Origin: Pyrolobus sp964613695
Lineage (GTDB): Archaea > Thermoproteota > Thermoprotei_A > Sulfolobales > Pyrodictiaceae
Direction of reading: 5' to 3'
Assembly: GCA_964613695.1 (NCBI GenBank)
Contig: CAZTIR010000004.1
Coordinates: 1 to 52,722 of the forward strand
DNA: 52,722 nucleotides
Below, one piece after another: positions 8,700 through 15,222 of the stretch. Below the pieces are notes generated by a model. It had not been told where the DNA came from. It did not search any database and worked only from the letters and a program-made list of their open reading frames with translations. How positions within the stretch are numbered: position 1 is the first letter of the stretch; every line of letters starts with the position of its first letter. A program made the translations under genes and the position numbers.

Positions 8700-9212
8700 A
8701 TGGACCAGTTGTACGTCTTCGTGGAGAGGCTCTACGACCCCGAGACGAGGGAGGTTTTCAGGACTCTGGCTGAGAACGGGAGGGAGCTCACAGAGGACGA
8801 GATAGCGGAGAAGACCGGCTTGAAGATAAACGTGGTTAGAAGGGCGTTGAACAAGCTAATGGAGTTGGGGCTGGTGACCTATAAGCGGCAGCGTGACGCG
8901 GAGACGGGGAGGGTTGTCTTCCAGTGGCTGGTACACTATGAGAACCTCCGCTCCCTTCTCCTTTTGAGGAAGAAGGCTGTGATAGAGAGGCTCAGGGCGA
9001 GACTAGAGTATGAGAAGGAGAACATCTTCTACGTGTGCCCGAACGATGGCCTCCGGTTGACTTTCGACGAGGCGATGGAGTATGAGATGGTTTGCCCCAG
9101 GTGCGGCACGCCCCTAGTGCCGGACGAGAACCAGGAGAGGATAATAGAGTTCCTGGAGGACCTCATAAGGCGTCTCGAAGAGGAGGTTCGTAGGGAGGAG
9201 AAGAGGAGTTGA
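8700..9212 (+). CDS. tfe: Transcription initiation factor E, alpha subunit (TFE)
   Basis: 170 residues. The winged helix occupies roughly residues 1-90 (LTEDEIAEKTGLKINVVRRA, GLVTYKRQRD), then a helical linker, a zinc ribbon, and an acidic/basic C-terminal helix. TFE helps open promoter DNA with TBP, TFB and RNA polymerase. The ribbon shows Cys113, Cys132 and Cys135 but the first knuckle reads CPND, so one of the usual four cysteines is absent; Asp116 might stand in for it, or metal binding may be altered. The stop codon overlaps the TTG start of the methyltransferase as TTGA, so translation is probably coupled. Confidence 0.93.
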   Translation: MDQLYVFVERLYDPETREVFRTLAENGRELTEDEIAEKTGLKINVVRRALNKLMELGLVTYKRQRDAETGRVVFQWLVHYENLRSLLLLRKKAVIERLRARLEYEKENIFYVCPNDGLRLTFDEAMEYEMVCPRCGTPLVPDENQERIIEFLEDLIRRLEEEVRREEKRS

Positions 9213-10225
9213 AACAGCCGACACTCGTCGACCTCTTCAGCGGTGCGGGGGGCTTCGCCAGGGGTTTTAAAGAAGCTGGTTTCCGTGTCCTCCTCGGGGT
9301 GGATAACGACTCCGCGGCTATACGGAGCTTTAAGGCGAACTTCCCCGAGGCTATAGCGCTCCACATGGACGTCAAGGAGGTTACCGGGAAGCTGGTAGAG
9401 GATCTAGTGGGTAGACCGGATGTCGTGATAGGGAGCCCGCCATGCGAGCCCTTCACCGGCGCGAACCCGCGCCGCATGAAGGAGCCCCTAGACCGGCTCT
9501 ATAGGGATCCTGTGGGTCAGCTAGTCCTCCACTATGCTAGGATCGTGGGGGAGCTGCGCCCCAAGGTCTTCGTGATGGAGAACGTGCCCGGGATACTTGA
9601 TGACGGGTTGAGGGAGGAGCTTAGGCGGGTCTTCGCTAGGGCTGGCTACCCGCGCATCTACTTCAACATACTGGAGGCTGAGAGGTACGGGACTCCCAGC
9701 CACAGGAGGAGAGTGTTCATATCGAATATACCGATACGCCCCAAGCCCTCGAGGAGGATGCTCACCGTGGCTGACGCGCTCCGGGGGCTGCCAGAGCCTG
9801 GTGCACCATGGCCGCCTAACCACGAGCCGCCCTCAATGAGCCCGAGGAAGTTGAAGAGGATTGCCAGGCTTCGCTGGGGACAGGCGATGATACTCTACGA
9901 GGGCGCCGAGGGTAGGAGGCTGCCGAACCTGATACGCCTGGATCCAAGGCGCCCGGCGCCAACAGTCCTCGGCTCGAGCCGCTTCATACACCCGTATGAG
10001 GATAGGTTCCTCACTGTGAGGGAGCAGGCGAGGCTGATGGGGTTCCCCGATGACCACGTGTTCCTCGGGGGCAGGGATGAGCAGTACAACCAGGTTGGTG
10101 AGGCGGTGCCGCCTCCCCTAGCCTATGCGATAGCGAGGGTTGTTCTACGCCACCTTGAGCGGGTGGAGGAGGGCAGCGCTAAAGAGGGTTTAACAGGCAT
10201 TGGAGCCGGGGAAGCTAATGGCTAA
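9209..10225 (+). CDS. DNA (cytosine-5)-methyltransferase
   Basis: 338 residues with the C5-MTase motifs in order: I (DLFSGAGGFARGF, residues 8-20), IV with catalytic Cys79 (SPPCEPF), VI (ENV, 124-126), VIII (YGTPSHRRRVF, 160-170), a compact target-recognition region, IX (LTVREQARLMGFPDDH) and X (YNQVGEAVPPPLAYAIA). It transfers methyl from SAM to cytosine C5. No restriction endonuclease lies beside it, so it looks solitary. It starts at TTG 9209 overlapping the TFE stop, and its own stop overlaps the next ATG at 10218, so three proteins are read from one tightly packed transcript. An RNA cytosine target of Dnmt2 type is possible but not shown. Confidence 0.87.
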   Translation: MKQPTLVDLFSGAGGFARGFKEAGFRVLLGVDNDSAAIRSFKANFPEAIALHMDVKEVTGKLVEDLVGRPDVVIGSPPCEPFTGANPRRMKEPLDRLYRDPVGQLVLHYARIVGELRPKVFVMENVPGILDDGLREELRRVFARAGYPRIYFNILEAERYGTPSHRRRVFISNIPIRPKPSRRMLTVADALRGLPEPGAPWPPNHEPPSMSPRKLKRIARLRWGQAMILYEGAEGRRLPNLIRLDPRRPAPTVLGSSRFIHPYEDRFLTVREQARLMGFPDDHVFLGGRDEQYNQVGEAVPPPLAYAIARVVLRHLERVEEGSAKEGLTGIGAGEANG

Positions 10226-10718
10226 GATCATCCCCGTGATACACGACGTGTCCAGCGCCCAGAGGCTAATAGACATGGCTAGAACCGTCTACGCCCTAGG
10301 CGCCGATATACTCGTGGCCACTAGGGTCTATGGCGCAGCAGCCCAGAACGGCGTCCCGGAGGCGACACGCATCGCACTGAAGCTTGGCAAGAGTTTCGTC
10401 GCGCTCCCCGAGCTCCGGGACGCTGTGGAGCTCTTCACACCGGATACCATACTGGTAGTCTCCAGCGAGTATGGTGAGCGGCTGCCAGCGGGCAAGATGC
10501 GAGAGCTGGTGCAGGGCAAGACTATGCTGGTTTTCGGGGGCAGCGACCCCGGGCTAAGCAGGCAGGATATAGCCGTGGGGAGGGCGATTTACTTCGAGGG
10601 CGTCGAGGGCAGGCTAAGCCCGGTTGCCGAGGCTGCCCTCATCCTCTACACGCTGCAGGTTTCTGGAAAGACGGAGGACGAGAAGAGCCCTAGAGACGGT
10701 CCTACCGTGCAAGCCTAG
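10218..10718 (+). CDS. SPOUT-superfamily-like protein, possible RNA methyltransferase
   Basis: 166 residues from ATG 10218, overlapping the methyltransferase stop by eight nt. The C-terminal half contains MLVFGGSDPGLSRQDI, then IYFEGVEGRLSPVAEAAL, then ILYTLQ. This resembles the glycine-rich loop and the (S/L)SPVAEAA helix of the SPOUT trefoil knot, where SAM binds. The N-terminal half is an alpha/beta domain. No target can be assigned. The last 30 or so residues are charged and lie opposite the end of the convergent HTH gene, an antisense overlap of 105 bp. The SPOUT assignment rests on motif memory only. Confidence 0.6.
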   Translation: MAKIIPVIHDVSSAQRLIDMARTVYALGADILVATRVYGAAAQNGVPEATRIALKLGKSFVALPELRDAVELFTPDTILVVSSEYGERLPAGKMRELVQGKTMLVFGGSDPGLSRQDIAVGRAIYFEGVEGRLSPVAEAALILYTLQVSGKTEDEKSPRDGPTVQA

Positions 10719-11129
10719 CATCCTCCCAATCTCGGAGGGCCTTGCGCCCGGATGCCTCCTAGCCGCCTCCCCAACCCTCGCGACTATGTACTCGGGTAGA
10801 ACCCACGCCGAGACCCTCGAGTCCTTGACCCTAGCGTAGATGTAGTGGCTCCCAGTGTAGGCTAGGTAGTGCCTACCCTCCATCACAACCCATTTGAAGA
10901 GAGAGTCGTACTCCCTCAACGCCTCCTCGCTAACAGCATACACCCCCTCGCCGCGCTTCTCGACAACACCCAGCCTCCTAAGAGCGTATACAGCGCTCTT
11001 AACCACAACACTCCTAACGCCGAGCACCCTCGAGAGCTCGTTGACGCGGAACACCCTCTTCTCGCGCATCACGTGTATGAAGGGGAGTAGCCAGACGCCA
11101 CGCCACCCCTCAAGAAGCTTCTCGAGCAT
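10614..11129 (-). CDS. Winged-helix DNA-binding protein
   Basis: 171 residues. One HTH lies at about residues 22-60 (FRVNELSRVLGVRSVVVKSAVYALRRLGVVEKRGEGVY). A second lies near the C-terminus (ARPSEIGRMLGLHGRTVSRALLVLRL). The middle segment is aromatic-rich and unrecognised. Probably a transcriptional regulator. Its ATG overlaps the stop of the upstream small gene as TGATG, so the two are translated together. The 3' 105 bp overlaps the end of the SPOUT-like gene on the other strand. Confidence 0.65.
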   Translation of the reverse strand: MLEKLLEGWRGVWLLPFIHVMREKRVFRVNELSRVLGVRSVVVKSAVYALRRLGVVEKRGEGVYAVSEEALREYDSLFKWVVMEGRHYLAYTGSHYIYARVKDSRVSAWVLPEYIVARVGEAARRHPGARPSEIGRMLGLHGRTVSRALLVLRLSRNLQRVEDEGSLGNRA

Positions 11130-11398
11130 CACCCACCCCTCAACCCCCTAACAAGCTCGTCTAGGAGCTTCTCGTTGTTCACCACGTTCTTGGAGACGCA
11201 TCTAACCCACTTACCCTCCTCGCGTAGCCCCTTACACGCCCTAACCTCGATGCAAGCCCTCCCACGACGATCACCAACCACCGCCTCTATGCACAACCTA
11301 CCCGTCTCCGGGTCGAAGCTGAGGTTCTCCACGCTAACATCCTCGCCGAGCTTATCGGACAAGAGGTATGAGAGCTCAAACGCTATATCAACCGGCAT
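11129..11398 (-). CDS. Small hypothetical protein
   Basis: 89 residues, acidic in the N-terminal half (VDIAFELSYLLSDKLGEDV) with a beta-rich middle and two cysteines (ACKG, RCVSK). I do not recognise the family. It is the first gene of a two-gene operon with the winged-helix protein. A TATA element reading CCTATAAC on the minus strand (11418-11425) is centred about 23 nt before the ATG, so the mRNA is probably leaderless. Confidence 0.6.
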   Translation of the reverse strand: MPVDIAFELSYLLSDKLGEDVSVENLSFDPETGRLCIEAVVGDRRGRACIEVRACKGLREEGKWVRCVSKNVVNNEKLLDELVRGLRGG

Positions 11399-11417
11399 CG
11401 CGGCCGCCCCTGCACTG

Positions 11418-11425
11418 TTATAGGC
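11418..11425 (-). promoter_or_regulatory. TATA box for the small-gene/HTH operon
   Basis: Minus-strand CCTATAAC about 23 nt before ATG 11398, predicting a leaderless message. A plus-strand TATA-like TGTATAGC at 11436-11443 lies back to back with it and is placed to drive the structured RNA downstream. Confidence 0.55.
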
Positions 11426-11435
11426 TTGGAGAGGG

Positions 11436-11443
11436 TGTATAGC
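11436..11443 (+). promoter_or_regulatory. Candidate TATA box for the H/ACA RNA and DUF5591 gene
   Basis: TGTATAGC centred at about 11439 predicts transcription starting near 11465, just upstream of the H/ACA fold and within the left arm of the inverted repeat. The DUF5591 gene would then be read from the same transcript. Confidence 0.35.
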
Positions 11444-11455
11444 CTCGTGGACCGT

Positions 11456-11571
11456 CCCGCGGCGGAGCCGCGCCGCCCCGTCGCCCCGCCTGAAAGAGCC
11501 TAGCCAAGACCCCCACCGGGGGCTCGATGAGGCTAGGTGTTAGGGGCGGGGTACAGCGGCTCCGCCGCGGG
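11456..11571. repeat. Perfect 16-bp inverted repeat bracketing the H/ACA RNA
   Basis: Left arm CCCGCGGCGGAGCCGC (11456-11471) and right arm GCGGCTCCGCCGCGGG (11556-11571) are exact reverse complements. The right arm begins immediately after the ACA box of the guide RNA. As RNA they would extend the H/ACA hairpin with a very stable basal helix; as DNA they could extrude a cruciform. The spacing places the whole guide RNA in the loop. Confidence 0.85.
11482..11555 (+). ncRNA. Box H/ACA guide sRNA (pseudouridylation)
   Basis: Single hairpin with the archaeal H/ACA plan. Lower stem CCCCGCC/GGCGGGG (11484-11490 with 11545-11551). Pocket with left strand TGAAAGAG (11491-11498) and right strand TGTTAGG (11538-11544). 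Upper stem CCTAGCC/GGCTAGG (11499-11505 with 11531-11537). Then a k-turn-like element (left AAGA, right CTC-GATGA), which is the L7Ae site, and an apical CCCCC/GGGGG helix. ACA at 11553-11555 directly follows the lower stem, 15 nt from the top of the pocket, as required (14-16 nt). The pocket implies a target near 5'-CCUAACA-UN-CUCUUUCA-3' with uncertain ends; I did not recognise it. It would guide Cbf5 with Nop10, Gar1 and L7Ae. Confidence 0.7.
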
Positions 11572-11583
11572 GTTCTGAAAAGC

Positions 11584-12291
11584 TTGAAGGTGTTTCGCCA
11601 CCGCCGGGTGGCTGGATTGGAGTGCCCGCGCCGCGTCTGGGATGGCGGGGAGCTCGACTGGGCGAACCCGGGCTCCTGCAGAGAGTATATACGCGGCGTG
11701 GGTCTGGATTTTCTAACACACCCGGCATTCGAGGAGGGCTTCTCCAGGATACTGACGGAGTATAAGCCTCCCGAGGGTAGGCTACTCCTCTTCCTCCCGT
11801 GTAGCTACGGGAAGCCCTACTCCCAGAGCTTCATCCACTATATGATAAGGAGGGTCTTGTGGAGGGAGGGCCTGCTGGATAAGATCCACGAGGTGATGCT
11901 GACCAACGCGGGCGTGGTTCCACGCGAGCTCGACGAGTACTGGCCCTACGTGGCTTACGATTGGAATCCACGCTTTGAGACAAATGAGGTAAAGGAATGC
12001 TACCGGATGGTCCTCCGGGACCGCATAATAGCGTACTTGGAGAGGTTCTCGAGGTACTACAGGGGGTTCGCGGCCTACCTGCGCTGGGATAGCGACAGTT
12101 GGGCGGCGCTACAAGAGGCCGCCGAGACGTTAGGCATTAGAGTGGAGAACCTGGCTGCGAGGGAGGTGCCCGAGGAGGAGGTTAGGGAGGTTTCGCTAGG
12201 CGGCCTCTATGAGGACCCAGACCTTGTCCTGGTAACGAAGAGTAGTTTGAAAAAACTCGTCGAGGGTTTGAAGAGGCTTCTCGCGGGCTAG
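11584..12291 (+). CDS. DUF5591-type protein related to archaeosine synthase ArcS
   Basis: 235 residues from TTG 11584. The segment LLLFLPCSYGKPYSQSFIHYMIRR matches the PC-x-x-x-KPYSxSxxH pattern of the DUF5591 region found in archaeosine synthase, which converts preQ0-15 in tRNA. Here that region stands alone without TGT or PUA domains, so enzymatic role is uncertain. An open frame continues up to an ATG at 11527, but that stretch is the 3' half of the H/ACA fold, so a later start (TTG 11584, GTG 11590 or TTG 11617) is more likely. The start is the weakest point. The stop overlaps the end of the cytochrome locus by four nt, convergently. Confidence 0.62.
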   Translation: MKVFRHRRVAGLECPRRVWDGGELDWANPGSCREYIRGVGLDFLTHPAFEEGFSRILTEYKPPEGRLLLFLPCSYGKPYSQSFIHYMIRRVLWREGLLDKIHEVMLTNAGVVPRELDEYWPYVAYDWNPRFETNEVKECYRMVLRDRIIAYLERFSRYYRGFAAYLRWDSDSWAALQEAAETLGIRVENLAAREVPEEEVREVSLGGLYEDPDLVLVTKSSLKKLVEGLKRLLAG

Positions 12292-13307
12292 CCTCCACGC
12301 TCCTTCATGAGCTCTTCCGGGGTCTTCGCCATCTTCTGCAGGTCTTTCAGTGTCAATGGGAGCGTGTTCTCTATCATCACGCCATGCCTGACCTCCACCT
12401 TTACGGGCTCGAAGGGCTGGAACTTCTGGAGTGTCTCGTTCCAGACGAAAGTCTGCATTATCAGCGTCGTGCCGTTCACGATGGGTATGACTCCGATGAG
12501 GTGCTTTACCTGACCGTTCTCAACCCACACTAGTCTAAGTGAGCCCTTCTCCAGGAGCGTCTTGGCCGCCGGTATACTGTGGCAGTCTTTACACGTCCTA
12601 CCCTTCTCAACCACTATGTGCGGGAAGAAACTTCTCCCTCGCGTAGGAGAGGTGGCAGCTATAGCAGGTTATCACTGTTGGCGAGTGGCAGGCGATACAC
12701 GAGATGTCCTTGAGGTGCTCCCTATGCTCGTCGATGAACATGTAGAGTCTTGGAGCGTAGCCCCCTGAGGTGGCAAGACTCGCAACTAGTGTTGAACACG
12801 CCGCCCTTGTCAAACATATATCTGAAGTCCCCGTGCATGCCGTGAACGCCTAGGCTTGTGTGGCAGAAGGTACAGCTCACGCCAAGGCCATGTATGTGCA
12901 CATCAGCCAGCTCGGGGTTCTCCTTGCCGAGCATGTACGCCTTCTTCCGGCGCCCATGGCACTGGAGGCATGTCTCTATCCTACTCGCCTTCTTCACACT
13001 AAAGTCGATCACATTACCGTTAGCGTCCCTGACCCCGTGGCACGATTCGCAAGTGGCGCGACACTTCCAGCAGAACATCCTCTCGTACGGGACGCCAGTA
13101 ATTTTGCCGATGCCATGCATGTACCAGTACTTCATACCCTTCGTTGTGGCGTGTAGCGTTGCCGCGAATCTCATCTCGCCGAGCCAGACGCCACCCATCT
13201 CCTCTACAGGCTTCCTAGGCGCCATCATCGGCGCGATACTGTAGGCAACACCTGCTATCATTGCTAGCGTTATAAACGCTAGTAGCGTTTTTATAGAAAG
13301 GTTTCAT
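12288..13307 (-). pseudogene. Multiheme cytochrome c (seven CXXCH) broken by three single-base frameshifts
   Basis: The product would be an exported c-type cytochrome of about 338 residues for extracytoplasmic electron transfer. Heme motifs in order: CESCH, CLQCH, CTFCH, CESCH, CIACH, CYSCH, CKDCH; a CWKC precedes the first. The frame must be corrected three times, each by removing one base from a short run. These are T5 at 13288-13292 (restores start ATG 13307, MKPFYKTLLAFITLAMIAGV signal peptide), C5 at 12761-12765 (joins SCHLRG to YAPRLYMFIDEH) and AAA at 12628-12630 (joins REKFFPHIVV to EKGRTCKDCH). All are extra bases in runs, which fits sequencing error, but genuine decay is possible. 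CTATAACC at 13347-13354 is a plausible promoter. No other respiratory genes adjoin it. Confidence 0.8.
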
Positions 13308-13447
13308 TTTCTCACTTCATTCGAATAAACTTCACTTGAGGAGGCGGTTATAGGAGTATTTCGAAATCATCCATCACCAATTATTTGACCCTGTTAAAAT
13401 GATAGAGCTTAGAGTAAACTAGGCCTAGGTCTCCGTTAATACTAGCG

Positions 13448-13516
13448 GCGGGCCCGATGCGGATAGGATAGGCTCTGAAGCGTGTTGATGAGGGAGTCAG
13501 GGGCCGATGGGCCCGC
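13448..13516 (+). repeat. Inverted-repeat element, possible divergent C/D-type RNA
   Basis: Arms GCGGGCCC (13448-13455) and GGGCCCGC (13509-13516) pair perfectly. Between them are CTGA (13475-13478), TTGATGA (13485-13491), a 12-nt stretch, and CCGA (13504-13507) one base before the right arm. This mimics D', C' and a variant D box, but the C box position reads GATGCGG, which is poor. It lies between the cytochrome and speD promoters. The element at 37198-37267 has the same plan. Confidence 0.3.
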
Positions 13517-13546
13517 GAAGGTGACAGTGGGGGGAGGGGGGTACCC

Positions 13547-13555
13547 CTTATAAGC
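13547..13555 (+). promoter_or_regulatory. TATA box for speD
   Basis: CCTTATAAGC is centred about 37 nt before the GTG at 13588, predicting a leader of about 11 nt that contains GGTGAG as ribosome site. Confidence 0.6.
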
Positions 13556-13587
13556 AGCCGGGGGGTTGGGGGGCTTGGTGAGCTGAA

Positions 13588-13983
13588 GTGACAATGCCGA
13601 TTATCAGGCCAAGGCCTAAGCCAGCTGCTAACGAGCCTAGGGTGGTAGGCCGCCATGTCTACGGCAACCTCTACGAGTGCGAGGAGGTGGAACTGCTCAA
13701 GAACGAGAAGGCGCTGCGCGACATAGTGGTCGAGGCTGCTCGCGTCGGCAACATGACACTCCTTGATGTAAAGTCGTGGAAGATCGGAGAGGGGGTCTCG
13801 GTTGTGGCCGTCATACTCGAGAGCCACATTACTATACACACTTGGCCGGAGTACCGCTTCGCGACGGTGGACGTGTATAGCTGCGGCAAGCACACTGATC
13901 CGCAGCGCGCCTTCCAGTACATAGTCTCGAAGCTACGCCCGAAGCACGTGGAGATGGGCGCGGCGGATAGATCCCTAGAATAG
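13588..13983 (+). CDS. SpeD-family pyruvoyl decarboxylase (S-adenosylmethionine or arginine decarboxylase proenzyme)
   Basis: 131 residues. The autocleavage site is Glu78-Ser79 (LESHITIHTWPE), with His84 and Cys99 (VYSCG) at the spacing seen in class II AdoMet decarboxylases. Ser79 becomes the pyruvoyl cofactor after self-cleavage. Crenarchaea carry two paralogues, one for SAM (polyamine propylamine donor) and one that decarboxylates arginine to agmatine; sequence alone does not let me choose. GTG 13588 has GGTGAG five nt upstream; ATG 13594 is the alternative. T-rich sequence downstream (13994-14017) forms its terminator. Confidence 0.9.
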   Translation: MTMPIIRPRPKPAANEPRVVGRHVYGNLYECEEVELLKNEKALRDIVVEAARVGNMTLLDVKSWKIGEGVSVVAVILESHITIHTWPEYRFATVDVYSCGKHTDPQRAFQYIVSKLRPKHVEMGAADRSLE

Positions 13984-13993
13984 TTTGGGAGCG

Positions 13994-14022
13994 TTTTTGC
14001 AGCCCCGCCCGCTTTTTAAAAA
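13994..14022. terminator. Bidirectional T-rich terminator between convergent genes
   Basis: Plus strand shows TTTTT at 13994-13998 and 14013-14017, just after speD. The AAAAA at 14018-14022 gives a T run for the leftward transcript of the 14053-15222 gene. Archaeal RNA polymerase terminates at such U-tracts. Confidence 0.5.
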
Positions 14023-14052
14023 CCGGGTGTGGAGCCCGACGCGGCACCGACC

Positions 14053-15222
14053 CTATCCTCGCCGCTGGGATGAGGAGGAGCGGACTCCGCCGAACCTCAG
14101 CCAGAGGATGATTGCAACCGCTACGAGCGCTACAGCAGCTAGGCTTATGGTTGCGGGTACTCGTATGGGCGTCCTCTGTTGGTGAGCCCGTCTACCAGTA
14201 CCCCCTGCCTCGTGCCACACGGTTCCGCTTCTCGCGGCCAGCTTGTAAACCTGGAGTATGATGTTAGGCGCTACGAGGGACTTGGCGGGTTTGAACCCCT
14301 CTATGCGCGTGCGCAACGGGCGAAGCTTCTTCACAGTCTCGTGCAGTGTCACGTATTGCGGCGCTACCAGGCTCTTGGCTAGTCTCGCCTCGCATTCTGT
14401 AATACGGGGCTTGATGGGCTTTAGCGAGGCGTAGCCTAGTGTCAACCTGTCTCCGTCTAACGCGAGCCCAAGTACGTTCACATCCCCCACGTGGATGGCG
14501 TGACAGGCGCCCGTCGTTAGGTTGACTAGCACGACGCTTATGCCGCTAGTAGTGTTGGCTATGAAGGCTACCATCCCTGGCGTACACGCTATTGTGCTCG
14601 TGTCAAGGGTTCTACCCCACACGGGATTAGCATTCGCAACGTGTAGCGTCACGAGCGTGTTATTCGGGTAGAGGATTACAGGGTTGCCGTTCTCATCGAA
14701 GCCCGCTAGGCCCTCGCCACAGTAGGCGAGCGCCACTATACCATTATACTCGAGGGCTCTACCCCTACTAGCGATTATCGTCGACGTGCCCCCCGGCGTG
14801 ACTAGGACTAGGTCCTCGCCCGCCCTTGCCACGGGTATTAGTGGGGTGTGGCCCAGCCTATACGAGACTAGGGTACCGTTCGGATAGAGTAGGCCGAACA
14901 CCGTGCCCACAAGGCCGCCCCTCATGACCGTATAGGGGGGCATGCTCTTCTCGTAGTCTCCAAGCACGTAGCCGACCCCGTCGTACACGGCTACAAGCCT
15001 CCCCTCATCATCTACGACAAGCGCCGCGCCGCCACCAGCATCGAGGGTTGCAACCGCACCGGGTATGGTGTAGGATCCGCTGGTGTTCACGAACACGGCT
15101 ATGCTGGTATGGTTAGGGTAGGTTACGCGCCCGGCAACATGCCCGGGCGAAACTCCTAGAACATCGCCGACGCCACCGAGGTTAACTATCATTAGGGCCG
15201 CCAGCACCAGCGTCATGTTCAA
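14053..15222 (-). CDS. Hypothetical membrane-anchored surface protein
   Basis: 389 residues, family not recognised. An N-terminal hydrophobic signal (TLVLAALMIVNLGGVG) is followed by a long beta-rich, glycine-rich ectodomain with many N-x-S/T sequons. One membrane helix lies near the C-terminus (ATISLAAVALVAVAIILWL) before a short Arg/Ser-rich tail. This suggests a type I surface-anchored protein outside the cell. The repeating short beta segments could form a propeller, which is a guess. The TTG at 15222 has GGAG seven nt upstream; ATG 15216 is also possible. Its 5' end overlaps proC by 41 nt on the same strand. Confidence 0.6.
   Translation of the reverse strand: MNMTLVLAALMIVNLGGVGDVLGVSPGHVAGRVTYPNHTSIAVFVNTSGSYTIPGAVATLDAGGGAALVVDDEGRLVAVYDGVGYVLGDYEKSMPPYTVMRGGLVGTVFGLLYPNGTLVSYRLGHTPLIPVARAGEDLVLVTPGGTSTIIASRGRALEYNGIVALAYCGEGLAGFDENGNPVILYPNNTLVTLHVANANPVWGRTLDTSTIACTPGMVAFIANTTSGISVVLVNLTTGACHAIHVGDVNVLGLALDGDRLTLGYASLKPIKPRITECEARLAKSLVAPQYVTLHETVKKLRPLRTRIEGFKPAKSLVAPNIILQVYKLAARSGTVWHEAGGTGRRAHQQRTPIRVPATISLAAVALVAVAIILWLRFGGVRSSSSQRRG

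Noticed and set aside
11527..11583. N-terminal extension of the DUF5591 frame from ATG 11527
   Set aside because: This stretch forms the 3' half of the H/ACA hairpin and the right repeat arm, and the encoded residues look like chance Arg/Gly-rich translation of GC-rich RNA.
13330..13385. Minus-strand GGTGATGGATGATT upstream of the cytochrome
   Set aside because: C-box-like, but no CTGA follows within guide distance.
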